From Richelia sinica FACHB-800 (GTDB lineage: Bacteria; Cyanobacteriota; Cyanobacteriia; Cyanobacteriales; Nostocaceae), in the NCBI RefSeq assembly GCF_014698825.1, contig NZ_JACJTT010000009.1, positions 62,001 through 126,000 of the forward strand: a stretch of DNA of 64,000 bases. The letters run 5' to 3'. Below are positions 17,203 through 26,745 of this stretch, piece by piece (positions within the stretch are counted from its first letter, which is position 1; each line of letters starts with the position of its first letter). The position numbers were made by a program, and so were the translations under genes. The notes under the pieces are model-generated. The model worked only from the letters and a program-made list of their open reading frames with translations, searched no databases and was not told where the DNA came from.

Positions 17203-19533
17203 TCACCGATCAACTGGTTCTAACAACACGCAACGTTTTAACCATCCAGGGTGACTCATATCAATTCCTGGAGGTAAATTATTTCTACCTGCAACTTCCA
17301 AGCGAGAAGGGTCAACTCCAGCTTTAATTAATGCTGATTGTACAGCCTTAGCTCGGTTAAGTGCTAAATCCTTAATTTCCTGGCTAGGGTTGAGAGAATA
17401 ACTATAGCCGATAATTCTCACACCTTTCTTGGGATGTTCGCTGAGGAAATATTTCACTTGTTGCAGTTTGTAACCAAAATCGGCTGGGTTTAAAGTGGCT
17501 GAATCTTTGTAAAAATAAAATCTGACTTCTATTCTCAAAGGTTGCACTCGCACTGCACTAGAAATTGACTTCACACCCGGAATTTTTTCAAAAGCTTGAA
17601 TAATTTTTTTGCCATCTGAATTACGGCTGACAATTCCTTCTATAATCACTTTTCCATCTGTATATTGAGCATAAATCGCCATATTTTCTACGCGATTTAA
17701 TAACCCAGTGATGCGCTGTACTTCTGCTGCGGCTAATACTGGATCTGGTGGCACATCTACTGCCAGAATTTGATTATCTATTTTCCATTTTGGCACAGCA
17801 GTTTGAGCGACTTGGGCTGCTTTTTTTCGTAGTAAATCATTAGGCAATTTACCTATTAATTTGAGTTTGCCTTGATGTTCCTGTACCGTCAGTCGATAAA
17901 CAGCTAATTCTGGTGTAGATGCCAAAGCCAATGCAGTGCTATTTTCTGCACGTTGAATAATACTCCGCTGATGTTTCCACATACCCCAAGGGATAGCAAC
18001 AGCAGTAAAAGCAACAGCACCTAATATGAATAACCAGGGAGGAGTCTTTCTCTTTTCTGTTTCTAGTTTGGCATCTTTATATTGGAGTGGTTCTAAAACT
18101 GTAGTGATTTGTGGAGGAACTATTTCTGAATTTCCATCAAATTCTTGGATGATATTACCATAATTTCTGATAATTTTTACCAGGCTTTCGCGCATTTTTT
18201 TAATAAATTCTTTCGATGGTTCCCCTTGCAAAACAATGGCTAAATAACAATATCCAGCTACTTCCAAAACTATCTTATAGGAACCATAATCAATAGCGTC
18301 TAATTCAGCAGGCATCTCTGCTTGAGCAAAACAATGGTTAGCAAAGTTACGAATCGCGGTCAGCATTCCTGCAACCATTTCTGAATCTAGTCTTTGTCCA
18401 TCAGAACGTTGCAGTTCAGAAATGACTATCCCGGAAGATTTCTGAATTAAAAAAATAGCTTCTACTTGAAAATATAGAGATTCTTGAACAATTAATTCTG
18501 CTTCAGACACTCCTTGCAGTCTGGCACGAATTTTGCGTTTAATTCCTTCCGCACTCAGGGCATTTTCTATTTTTTCATTGATAGCACGCACCATCTCGAC
18601 CATATATTTAGCAATGGTATTACCGATAACGGGATAGAGTGCGTCAATAATTGAATCTTTTTCTAACTCAACTTGCTTTTTAATTGCTCTCCCCATGGTT
18701 GGTGCTAGCACTTGTGCAACTTTGTCTGGGTCTATATTCACTTGTTGAGAAATAGCTTCTGTCACCACGGGAGAAAAGGCCGTACCCATCCCAATTTTGT
18801 TATTTTTTAATCGGCCTTGCATAATTTCATCAAAAATAGGAGAAATAAACTCAATTATTTCTTCCCTAGATTTATCAATATTCAGTTTTAAAACTTCTGT
18901 AATCCAAGGTTCTACTAAATCAATAAATGATTCAGAATCATAAATTTGATGTTCTAATTGGTTAAGATTTTGTTTGATTTGGGTAGTAATATCTTTTAAT
19001 TCATCTACTTCCGAACCAATTAATATATCTTGCAGTTTTTGAAAGGCAATAATTGCATCTTCTGGGTTATTCTCTGACCCTAAAGCTTCTCTGGATTTGA
19101 TATCAGAGTTATCATCTGATATATTTTGGTTTAATTGTTCGCTATAACTACCATCTGATTGATTTTTATCACTATCTTCATAACTATAAATTTGTGCATT
19201 GAGATAATCTATAATTTGTTCCGCACTATATTGATTTTGTAAAGCTATTAAGCGTTGGTTAAATTCTTCGTTACTAACAGCTTCAAAGTCATCTAATTTT
19301 TCAGTATCACTCTGATTTAAAAGTGGGAATAGATTTTCTGTGAATATATTTGTTTCTGGAATATTTATTGGGGAAGAATCATTTACTTCTTCACTATTAT
19401 CAGTTTTTTTCGGAAAAAATCCCTCAGGTGGTTCGATAATTTGCAATTCAATCAAAAGCCGCACAAATTCTTCTATTTGCCCTAACTCCTCTGAAGGCAT
19501 GTCTTCAGTAAATTGATCACTAAATTTATCCAC
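17203..19533 (-). CDS. OmpA-domain membrane protein with longin-like and BON-like regions
   Basis: A protein of 776 residues. Residues 1-170 are acidic and poorly conserved. Residues 200-345 are helical, with repeats of the type ALYPVIGNTIAKYMVEMVRA. Residues 354-470 look like a longin/roadblock-type sensor domain (VEAIFLIQKSSGIVISEL; DSEMVAGMLTAIRNFANHCF; YLAIVLQGEPSKEF). One membrane helix lies at about 500-517 (WLFILGAVAFTAVAIPWG). About 530-655 resembles BON-type repeats. The C-terminal ~110 residues are an OmpA-like peptidoglycan-binding domain (FYFYKDSATLNPADFG; NRAKAVQSALIKAGVDPSRL). The layout suggests a cytoplasmic regulatory half and a periplasmic wall-binding half. The coiled-coil gene lies just upstream on the same strand. 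Function unknown. Confidence 0.85.
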   Translation of the reverse strand: MDKFSDQFTEDMPSEELGQIEEFVRLLIELQIIEPPEGFFPKKTDNSEEVNDSSPINIPETNIFTENLFPLLNQSDTEKLDDFEAVSNEEFNQRLIALQNQYSAEQIIDYLNAQIYSYEDSDKNQSDGSYSEQLNQNISDDNSDIKSREALGSENNPEDAIIAFQKLQDILIGSEVDELKDITTQIKQNLNQLEHQIYDSESFIDLVEPWITEVLKLNIDKSREEIIEFISPIFDEIMQGRLKNNKIGMGTAFSPVVTEAISQQVNIDPDKVAQVLAPTMGRAIKKQVELEKDSIIDALYPVIGNTIAKYMVEMVRAINEKIENALSAEGIKRKIRARLQGVSEAELIVQESLYFQVEAIFLIQKSSGIVISELQRSDGQRLDSEMVAGMLTAIRNFANHCFAQAEMPAELDAIDYGSYKIVLEVAGYCYLAIVLQGEPSKEFIKKMRESLVKIIRNYGNIIQEFDGNSEIVPPQITTVLEPLQYKDAKLETEKRKTPPWLFILGAVAFTAVAIPWGMWKHQRSIIQRAENSTALALASTPELAVYRLTVQEHQGKLKLIGKLPNDLLRKKAAQVAQTAVPKWKIDNQILAVDVPPDPVLAAAEVQRITGLLNRVENMAIYAQYTDGKVIIEGIVSRNSDGKKIIQAFEKIPGVKSISSAVRVQPLRIEVRFYFYKDSATLNPADFGYKLQQVKYFLSEHPKKGVRIIGYSYSLNPSQEIKDLALNRAKAVQSALIKAGVDPSRLEVAGRNNLPPGIDMSHPGWLKRCVLLEPVDR

Positions 19534-19630
19534 CTGAGTTATACCAACAATGATTTAAAACTTGGATGTAGTCAAATGAATTAGCAGTTGAGGGTAAATT
19601 AAACAACCAGCAACTACTAAATATGATTTT

Positions 19631-20248
19631 CTAAAGCATGGATAATTTGGAACTTTCTAACAAAGGAACACCAGAATAATTGTCTTTTTCGCTGGCAACT
19701 TCTTGTAATTCTGGGATAAATTCTGTTCCCTTGAGTCTCATCCCTAATGCAAACAAAGTTTCAGCAATGTCATCTTTAGAAACTTTATCTTGTTTAAGGT
19801 TAGAGAATCGCCGGTCTAATTCTTCTAACACTAGATCCCGCAAAGCTGTAATATCTTCTTGGAGTTTATCTTTAGTTTGAAAAAAGTCATCGCGAATGGA
19901 AGCTGTTTGTTTATCTAGCTCTTCATCTAAAGATTGAATACTGGTGGAAAATTTGCGATTGAGTCGATCTATTTGTTGACGGAAATCTGCTGCTTCTTCT
20001 TGGTTGGTGACGGAGATAGATTTAAGCTTTTTTTCTAAGTTTTCCACTGCTGCTTTTAGTTCAGTAGAAAAACTCAGTTTGAGTTGCTCATTTTGCGATC
20101 GCATCTCTTGCTGCAATAAGGAGATATGTTTCTCTAATTTACTTAGCTGGTTATCATACTCCCTGATCTGTGTACCAAAGATGATATCACGGATTTGGTC
20201 AATATTACCTAGCCGTTCGCGCACATCATCTCTATTCATCTGACTCAT
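19631..20248 (-). CDS. Coiled-coil protein of unknown function
   Basis: A 205-residue soluble protein whose residues 25-140 are almost entirely heptad-type coiled coil (QLSKLEKHISLLQQEMRS; ADFRQQIDRLNRKFSTSIQS). The C-terminal third contains KVSKDDIAETLFALGMRLKG, which looks globular and is the best-conserved-looking part. No signal or membrane segment. It is 97 bases upstream of the OmpA-domain gene and transcribed with it, so it may be the cytoplasmic partner of that protein, for example by building a scaffold. That is inferred from position. Similar proteins are widespread in cyanobacteria without a defined role. Confidence 0.8.
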   Translation of the reverse strand: MSQMNRDDVRERLGNIDQIRDIIFGTQIREYDNQLSKLEKHISLLQQEMRSQNEQLKLSFSTELKAAVENLEKKLKSISVTNQEEAADFRQQIDRLNRKFSTSIQSLDEELDKQTASIRDDFFQTKDKLQEDITALRDLVLEELDRRFSNLKQDKVSKDDIAETLFALGMRLKGTEFIPELQEVASEKDNYSGVPLLESSKLSML

Positions 20249-20433
20249 GCGAAAAACCTCACAATAGGGCTAACTAACAGCGCAACAATAGGTAAATAAC
20301 TAACAATCTCTGCTTCCTGCTGGGGAAGTCACACTGGCTCAAGCCTACTGTCGTTGTATTATATTTATTATTCCCAGTTTTCTAATTTCTATCAAGTTAA
20401 GTAATTTATCATTCATTTTATGGAAGTTTCGGA

Positions 20434-20466
20434 ATAAAAATCCTCTCCCCAGGACGGGAAGAGGAC
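20434..20466 (-). terminator. Rho-independent terminator of typA
   Basis: On the minus strand the stem TCCTCTTCCCG / CTGGGGAGAGGA (20441-20465) is followed by TTTTTATT. It lies about 60 bases after the typA stop. Confidence 0.75.
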
Positions 20467-20526
20467 AGAAAAGTTTTCTCAAGGGAAGTTTTCAGTTGTT
20501 TATACCCTGGTGGGTATGCAGAAGAT

Positions 20527-22317
20527 TTAGCGTTTAGCTAATTTCTTCGCCATTTTACGGAGACGAATAGATTGGGGTGTAACTTCCACTAATTCGTCGG
20601 GGCCGATGTATTCCAATGCTCTTTCTAAGCTCATTTCTATGGGCGCTTGTAACTGTACGAGTTCATCACCACCAGATGCACGGTGGTTGGTTAACTGCTT
20701 GGTTTTACAAACGTTTAATTCTAAGTCTTGGGGACGGTTGTGTTCACCCACAATCATCCCTTTGTAGACTCTGGTACCGGGAGTGATGAAGAATGAACCT
20801 CTATCTTCAGCGTTTTTCATCGCGTAGAAAGTAGAAACTCCTTCTTCAAAGGAGATAAGCACGCCTTTGTTACGGGCTTCAATGTCACCAGATAGTGAAC
20901 GGTAATCGAGGAAGCTGTGGTTCATGATGCCTTCACCACGAGTCATCCGCATGAATTCACCACGGAAACCAATCAAACCACGGGCAGGAATGATAAATTC
21001 TAGTTGGGTGCGATCGCCTCCACCAGGCTGCATATCTTGCATTTCCCCTTTCCGTTGTCCCAGACGTTCAATACAGCTACCAACTGCATCACCAGGTACG
21101 TCTAAAACTAGTAATTCATAGGGTTCGCATGGCTGACCGTTGACTTCACGGTAAATTACTTGTGGCTGGGATACTTGGAATTCGTAACCTTCCCGACGCA
21201 TGGTTTCGATTAAGATACCCAGGTGTAATTCACCCCGACCGGAAACTAGGAATTTATCAGGGGAGTCGGTTTCTTCCACCCGTAAAGCTACGTTGGTTTC
21301 TAATTCCCGGAACAAGCGATCGCGCACTTGACGAGATGTTACCAATTTACCTTCTTGTCCTGCAAAAGGTGAATCATTCACCCAGAAGGTCATTTGTAAA
21401 GTTGGTTCATCAACTTTAATTAGTGGTAAGGCTTGGGGTTCGTTGGGGTCTGTAATTGTTTCTCCAATGTAAGCATCAGCAAAACCAGCCACAGCCACGA
21501 TATAACCAGCAGATGCTTCTGGCAATTCCACCCGCTTCAAGCCTTCAAATCCCATCAGTTTGCTGATTTTAGACTTGACAATATTGCCACTTTCTGTAAC
21601 TAGTGCCGCTTGTTGTCCAGCGCGAATGGTGCCGTTGTGGATTCTACCAATGACAATCCGGCCTAGATATTCAGAGTAATCAAGAGTGGTGACTTGCAAT
21701 TGCAGGGGTTTGTTGGGATCGCCTACTGGTGCAGGTACATGGCGCAGAATCGCCTCAAACAAAGGCTGCATATCTACAGGTTCAGCATCCAAGTCATTCT
21801 TGGCGTAACCTGCTAAACCAGAAGCGAACAGATAGGGGAAATCACACTGGTCTTCATCTGCACCTAATTCCAAGAACAGATCCAATACTTTATCAATGGC
21901 TGCATAGGGATCAGCTTGGGGACGGTCGATTTTGTTGACCACCACAATTGGACGCAGGCCTTTTTCTAAAGCCTTTTTCAGTACAAAGCGAGTTTGGGGC
22001 ATGGGGCCTTCGTTCGCATCCACAATCAGGATACAGCCATCAACCATACCTAATACCCGTTCTACTTCTCCGCCAAAGTCGGCGTGTCCAGGGGTATCAA
22101 CAATATTGATCAGCGTGTCTTTATATTTAACGGCTGTATTTTTGGAAAGAATGGTAATCCCTCGTTCCCTCTCCAAGTCATTAGAGTCCATGACGCAATC
22201 CGGAACGTCTTCACCTTCGCGAAAAATGCCGGACTGTCTGAGGAGAGCATCAACCAGGGTAGTTTTGCCGTGGTCAACGTGAGCGATGATGGCGACGTTA
22301 CGAATTGGGAGCGTCAT
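20527..22317 (-). CDS. typA: Ribosome-associated GTPase TypA/BipA
   Basis: TypA/BipA is a translational GTPase of the EF-G class that binds the ribosome and supports assembly and stress adaptation. Length 596 residues. GTPase motifs: [15 protein letters not shown] (G1), RGITILSKN (G2), [12 protein letters not shown] (G3), VVNKIDRP (G4). Domain II and the EF-G-like domain V follow ([20 protein letters not shown]), and the C-terminal domain typical of BipA ends with [12 protein letters not shown]. Transcribed alone, with its own terminator. Confidence 0.97.
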   Translation of the reverse strand: MTLPIRNVAIIAHVDHGKTTLVDALLRQSGIFREGEDVPDCVMDSNDLERERGITILSKNTAVKYKDTLINIVDTPGHADFGGEVERVLGMVDGCILIVDANEGPMPQTRFVLKKALEKGLRPIVVVNKIDRPQADPYAAIDKVLDLFLELGADEDQCDFPYLFASGLAGYAKNDLDAEPVDMQPLFEAILRHVPAPVGDPNKPLQLQVTTLDYSEYLGRIVIGRIHNGTIRAGQQAALVTESGNIVKSKISKLMGFEGLKRVELPEASAGYIVAVAGFADAYIGETITDPNEPQALPLIKVDEPTLQMTFWVNDSPFAGQEGKLVTSRQVRDRLFRELETNVALRVEETDSPDKFLVSGRGELHLGILIETMRREGYEFQVSQPQVIYREVNGQPCEPYELLVLDVPGDAVGSCIERLGQRKGEMQDMQPGGGDRTQLEFIIPARGLIGFRGEFMRMTRGEGIMNHSFLDYRSLSGDIEARNKGVLISFEEGVSTFYAMKNAEDRGSFFITPGTRVYKGMIVGEHNRPQDLELNVCKTKQLTNHRASGGDELVQLQAPIEMSLERALEYIGPDELVEVTPQSIRLRKMAKKLAKR

Positions 22318-22836
22318 AGAGATTTGGGTGAACTTTAGGTTTTTAGATTAGTAACTACAATGTTTGGCTGTTTTAACAGAATTGGGAGTGTTTAGAAAAT
22401 TCTGTAACGAACCTTTAATAATTCTAGCTTAATCGTCACAATTATTGTTGTTTTTAGAATAACTAGCTAAAGAGTCTGTTGACTTGTTGCACTTGTTTCC
22501 CATCAAGGTAGATAAGCAAAGTCATACCATTTTTGAGTTGAGATGGTAAATTAATCATGGTTTTCTGTCTATGGCTTGGTGTAGATTCATCAAGTCCCAT
22601 CATTAAAGAGGATGAAAATAGAGAAGTTTACCGATGAAAATCCATCACCATCCCACCAAATTGATATTGATGCTTGGGTAATCATCGCTACCAAAGTTAT
22701 GATGGAAATTGCTGGATTGTTGCCTCTTCCCATCTAAAATTATTGGTAAAGTTTACAAGAGATTTTTTTCTTCAATTCCCTTGCAGGAATTTCTATTACC
22801 ATGATTCTGCATTTTCTAGGGTGAAAATTTACCAAC
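22318..22836. other. Divergent spacer between typA and ackA
   Basis: About 520 AT-rich bases that must contain both promoters. A minus-strand 46-codon frame (22463-22603) and a plus-strand 41-codon frame (22612-22737) start nine bases apart. Neither has a good ribosome site. No RNA gene was recognised. Confidence 0.5.
22463..22603 (-). CDS. Possible small protein (46 residues)
   Basis: A frame from ATG 22603 to TAG 22463. The second half, INLPSQLKNGMTLLIYLDGK, reads like ordinary protein and its codon use resembles neighbouring genes. There is no Shine-Dalgarno sequence and I do not recognise a family. It could equally be chance or a gene remnant. Confidence 0.25.
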   Translation of the reverse strand: MMGLDESTPSHRQKTMINLPSQLKNGMTLLIYLDGKQVQQVNRLFS

Positions 22837-24054
22837 ATGAAAATACTCGTACTCAATGCTGGATCAAGTAGTCAAAAAAGTTGTTTATACGAAATCGAAA
22901 ATGATGTTCTCCCGGCAGAATTACCCAAACCACTGTGGGAAGCAAAGGTAGATTGGACTCATCATCCAGGACAGGCAGAGATTAAAGTTACAACGAATAC
23001 AGGAGCGCAAATCCAAGAAGAAATAGCAGTTACGTCTCGTCCTGCGGTTCTTAACCACCTGCTGGATTTGCTAGTCAATGGTGCTTGTCAAGTCATCAAT
23101 CAACTATCTGATATTGATGCGGTCGGTCATCGGGTGGTACATGGAGGACAAGATTACCGGGATAGTGTCATGATTACAGAAGATGTCAAACAAGCGATCG
23201 CTCGTCTTTGTCATCTTGCACCTGCCCATAATCCTGCGGCTTTAGAAGGCATAGAAGCGATTACCAACGCTTTACCACATATACCGCAAATCGCAGTTTT
23301 TGATACTAGCTTTCATAGCACCTTACCAGATGCAGCCGCTATTTATCCTGGCCCCTATGAATGGGTAGAACAAGGCATTCGTCGCTATGGGTTTCATGGC
23401 ATTAGTCACCAATATTGTGCTCACCGTGCAGCCCAAATTTTGGGGAGAGATTTAACATCTCTGCGCTTAATTACCTGTCATTTAGGCAATGGCTGTTCTT
23501 TAGCAGCAATCAAAAGCGGTCGCAGCGTAGATACCACTATGGGGTTTACTCCCCTCGATGGTTTAATGATGGGGAGTCGTAGCGGTGCTATCGACCCAGG
23601 CATCTTAATTTATCTGTTACGAGAATTCAATTATTCTTGGCAACAATTGGATCAAGTATTAAATAAAGCTTCTGGCCTCAAAGGAATTTCGGGTATATCC
23701 AGCGATTTGCGGGAAGTGGTGAAAGCCATAGAAAAAGGTAATAATCGTGCCCAGCTAGCATGGGATATTTACGTACACAAAATCCAGGCTGGTATTGGGA
23801 CAATGCTTGCTAGTCTTGGAGGTTTAGATGTTTTAGTCTTCACTGCCGGAGTTGGCGAAAGGTCTGCTAGTATACGTCAATCTGCTTGTAAGGCTTGGGA
23901 ATTTCTAGGTTTACAAATCGACCCAGAGAAAAACCAACAACAGCCGATAGATGTAGATATTGCTACCCCTGACTCCCAGGTGAGGGTATTGGTAATACAG
24001 ACTCAAGAAGATTGGGCGATCGCTCAACAATGTTGGCAATTAATGAAACAATAA
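22837..24054 (+). CDS. ackA: Acetate kinase
   Basis: AckA interconverts acetyl phosphate plus ADP and acetate plus ATP. Length 405 residues, usual for the family. Motifs: LVLNAGSSSQK at the N-terminus (nucleotide site), AVGHRVVHGGQ, FDTSFHSTLP, RYGFHGISHQY and THE helix TTMGFTPLDGLMMGSRSG. It lacks a neighbouring phosphate acetyltransferase gene in this window. The following gene on the same strand is 55 bases away and unrelated. Confidence 0.96.
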   Translation: MKILVLNAGSSSQKSCLYEIENDVLPAELPKPLWEAKVDWTHHPGQAEIKVTTNTGAQIQEEIAVTSRPAVLNHLLDLLVNGACQVINQLSDIDAVGHRVVHGGQDYRDSVMITEDVKQAIARLCHLAPAHNPAALEGIEAITNALPHIPQIAVFDTSFHSTLPDAAAIYPGPYEWVEQGIRRYGFHGISHQYCAHRAAQILGRDLTSLRLITCHLGNGCSLAAIKSGRSVDTTMGFTPLDGLMMGSRSGAIDPGILIYLLREFNYSWQQLDQVLNKASGLKGISGISSDLREVVKAIEKGNNRAQLAWDIYVHKIQAGIGTMLASLGGLDVLVFTAGVGERSASIRQSACKAWEFLGLQIDPEKNQQQPIDVDIATPDSQVRVLVIQTQEDWAIAQQCWQLMKQ

Positions 24055-24109
24055 TCACATTATCAATTTTATTCGCCACACCTACCTGAGGCATATTCTT
24101 AAATTGCTT

Positions 24110-24895
24110 ATGTTATTGTCTCGTGAAGCTATTACTACACCTTTATTTGCTTGTTTATGTATCTTCGGTATTAGCTGGATGCAATTACCAAGATTACAGC
24201 AACTCCTCACTCATAATCAATCTGTTGCAATTGAAGTTCTCAGAAAAGCAGAAACTAAGGAAAGTTTGCGCTTAAATTTACTGCAAAAAATTCCCAGTTT
24301 TAGTTATAACAACTTAATTGCTAATTGGGTCTATATCGACTTTTTACAATATTTTGGTGACGAAGAAATTAGAAATAGAATTGGTTACAACTTAAGTCCA
24401 GAATATTTTGAAATTATTCTCAAGCAAGACCCCCGTTTTTTAGATACTTATTTAAGTCTTTCCGTCAGTACCTCTCTATATGCAGGAATGCCAGAAAGGT
24501 CAATTAAATTAATGGATCAAGGTTTACAATCATTATCACCACAGGTTCCTCATCAATCCTATTATATCTGGCGGTATAAAGGCACCGATGAACTGTTATT
24601 TTTAGGTAATGCTGAAGCTGCCAAATCATCACTAATCAAAGCAGCCGAATGGGCAAAGGTTTATCCTGACCCACAAAGTCAATATGTGGCTTTAGTTTCT
24701 CAAAAAACTGCTGAATTTCTGCAAAATAATCCTGATAGTAAATTTGCCAGAATTTCCTCCTGGGCAATGGTATTAGAAAATAATGTAGATGCAAAAATTC
24801 GTAAAAGAGCAATTAGAGAAATTGAATCTTTGGGTGGTCAAATTGTTTTCGATGCTCAAGGCAAACCAACCCTAAAATTCCCTGATCAAGATTAA
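24110..24895 (+). CDS. Membrane-anchored TPR-like conserved protein
   Basis: A 261-residue protein. One N-terminal hydrophobic segment (TTPLFACLCIFGISWMQL, about 8-25) acts as an anchor or uncleaved signal. The remainder is helical with TPR-like pairs: YFEIILKQDPRFLDTYLSL, ERSIKLMDQGLQSLSPQ, AEAAKSSLIKAAEWAKVYPD. ATG 24110 is taken; a TTG two codons earlier is also open. It begins a plus-strand series with the RmlD-like reductase (9 bases downstream) and a secreted protein. No function can be assigned. Confidence 0.75.
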   Translation: MLLSREAITTPLFACLCIFGISWMQLPRLQQLLTHNQSVAIEVLRKAETKESLRLNLLQKIPSFSYNNLIANWVYIDFLQYFGDEEIRNRIGYNLSPEYFEIILKQDPRFLDTYLSLSVSTSLYAGMPERSIKLMDQGLQSLSPQVPHQSYYIWRYKGTDELLFLGNAEAAKSSLIKAAEWAKVYPDPQSQYVALVSQKTAEFLQNNPDSKFARISSWAMVLENNVDAKIRKRAIREIESLGGQIVFDAQGKPTLKFPDQD

Positions 24896-24904
24896 CTTAT
24901 CCCT

Positions 24905-25780
24905 ATGCAAAAACTTTTGATTACTGGTGCTAGTGGTTTCTTAGGTTGGCATATTTGTCAATTAGCTCAATCAAATTGGGACGTTTATGGTACATACTAC
25001 TCTCATCCATTAGATATTCCTGGTGTCAAAATGGTCAAAGTTGATTTGACCAACTACCAAGACACAAAAAATTTAATTCAAGCAATACATCCATCATCAA
25101 TTATTCATGCCGCAGCACAGTCTCAACCAAATTACTGCCAACTAAATCCCCAGTTATCGCGCAGCATTAATGTTACTGCCACTTGCCATCTAGCTGATAT
25201 ATGTGCTGATCAATCAATTCCTTTTGCTTTTACTTCTACTGACTTAGTATTTGATGGTTTAAATCCACCTTATCGTCACACAGACCCTGTATCCCCTGTG
25301 AATATTTATGGTGAACAAAAAGTAGAAGCTGAACAAGAAATATTAGCTAGATACCCCCAAGCAACTATTTGCAGAATGCCCCTGATGTTTGGCAATAACA
25401 CACCAATTGCCCACAGCTTTATTCAACCCTTTATTCATACCTTAAAAGCTGGTCAAGTCTTAAATTTATTTAGTGATGAAATTCGTACACCAGTTAATGG
25501 TATCACTGCTGCTCAAGGAATATTATTAGCCTTAGCAAAAGTCCAGGGTATCATTCATTTAGGGGGGAGAGAAAGAATTTCTCGATATGAATTTGGCAAA
25601 CTATTAGTTGAAATATTTCAACTACCTGGAGAGCAACTTAAATCTTGTCTGCAACAAGATGTGAAAATGGCAGCACCCAGACCCAAAGATGTTTCCTTAG
25701 ATAGTTCTCCCGCTTTTGAGTTAGGATATCAACCTTTATCGCTTCGAGAACAGTTAAAGTCGCTCCTTACACCATCTTAA
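24905..25780 (+). CDS. RmlD-like NAD(P)-dependent sugar nucleotide reductase
   Basis: An extended short-chain dehydrogenase of 291 residues. The Rossmann motif is ITGASGFLGWH at the N-terminus; the active site has the serine/threonine region FTSTDLVFDG and YGEQK (Tyr-x-x-x-Lys). These, with PYRHTDPVSPVNIYGEQK, resemble dTDP-4-dehydrorhamnose reductase (RmlD), which completes dTDP-rhamnose. There are no rmlA/B/C genes nearby, so another sugar nucleotide substrate is possible. It follows the TPR-like gene by nine bases and precedes a secreted protein by 12 bases, so the three are probably one transcript. Confidence 0.85.
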   Translation: MQKLLITGASGFLGWHICQLAQSNWDVYGTYYSHPLDIPGVKMVKVDLTNYQDTKNLIQAIHPSSIIHAAAQSQPNYCQLNPQLSRSINVTATCHLADICADQSIPFAFTSTDLVFDGLNPPYRHTDPVSPVNIYGEQKVEAEQEILARYPQATICRMPLMFGNNTPIAHSFIQPFIHTLKAGQVLNLFSDEIRTPVNGITAAQGILLALAKVQGIIHLGGRERISRYEFGKLLVEIFQLPGEQLKSCLQQDVKMAAPRPKDVSLDSSPAFELGYQPLSLREQLKSLLTPS

Positions 25781-25792
25781 ACATCATCACCA

Positions 25793-26695
25793 ATGCCAAA
25801 TTTTTTCAAATTAACTATTACTATTATCCTAACTACTACTTTAATTTTATCTCAGCAAGTATTAGCTCACACCTGGATACCAGTACGTGGAGGTATTCCC
25901 TTTGGCATTAGTGGTATCGCATTGATTAAACAGCAAAATAAGAAATTAAATTTTCTCGTCATCCATGACAACAAAAAAAAGAACCAAGGACGGTTAGGAA
26001 TCTTAACCATTGAAGGACAACAACCACCACAATATCTACCTTTAAAATGGGACAAGAATATTGATTTACCTCTAGATTTAGAAGCGATAACTACTATTCC
26101 CACAGCAAATAACCAAGAATTTATCGCTTTAACTAGTGCAGGTACAGCCTATCATCTGAAATTCAATTCCCAAAATCAAACTATTTCTGTCATTAAATTG
26201 TTTATTTTACCAGAAGTTCTTCCTGACAATAACATTGAATCTTTTAGCTTACAAACAATAAAGAATCAATTAGTTGCCGTGTGGGCCCATCGTGGTGAAG
26301 ATGAGCAACCAGCAATTCTTTACTGGGGAATATTTGATTTAACTACGTATCACATCAAAGTAGCAGGTACAGCTAAATTTCAAGTACCATATCCACAAAC
26401 AAATGTGCGTCATATTTCAGATTTAAAAATTGATGATGCGGGAATAGTTTATATTACCTCAGCCAGTGATACAGGTAATGATGGGCCATTTCAATCTGCT
26501 GTATATGTAGCTGGGTATTTAGCATTCCATAACCAAAAAATAGTTTGGCAACAAAATCAGCAACTTTTTCCTATATATCGCGATAATTATCACAAAATAG
26601 AAGGGTTAGAAATCATCCCAGGGGCATCAGGTGGAATTATTGTTGCTACAGATGATGAAAATATGGGTGCATCTGTACATATGATTGGTCAATAA
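25793..26695 (+). CDS. Secreted beta-propeller-like protein of unknown function
   Basis: A 300-residue protein. The N-terminus is a clear signal peptide (TIILTTTLILSQQVLA, cut after VLA). The mature part is rich in beta strands with recurrent D-D/D-N turns (LEAITTIP, ISDLKIDDAGIVYITSASD, IEGLEIIPGASGGIIVATDD). This resembles esterase-like or phytase-like propellers in which such loops bind calcium, but I cannot place the family. It is the last gene of a probable three-gene transcript. Confidence 0.72.
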   Translation: MPNFFKLTITIILTTTLILSQQVLAHTWIPVRGGIPFGISGIALIKQQNKKLNFLVIHDNKKKNQGRLGILTIEGQQPPQYLPLKWDKNIDLPLDLEAITTIPTANNQEFIALTSAGTAYHLKFNSQNQTISVIKLFILPEVLPDNNIESFSLQTIKNQLVAVWAHRGEDEQPAILYWGIFDLTTYHIKVAGTAKFQVPYPQTNVRHISDLKIDDAGIVYITSASDTGNDGPFQSAVYVAGYLAFHNQKIVWQQNQQLFPIYRDNYHKIEGLEIIPGASGGIIVATDDENMGASVHMIGQ

Positions 26696-26709
26696 TCATC
26701 TGAGTTGAA

Positions 26710-26745
26710 GATGAATGGTGCGCTGTGAACGCACCCAATTTCATC
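26710..26745. terminator. Bidirectional terminator between convergent genes
   Basis: GATGAA-T-GGTGCG (26710-26722) pairs with CGCACC-CAA-TTCATC (26730-26745), with a seven-base loop. It lies between the stops of two convergent genes and touches the ychF stop codon. Confidence 0.65.
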
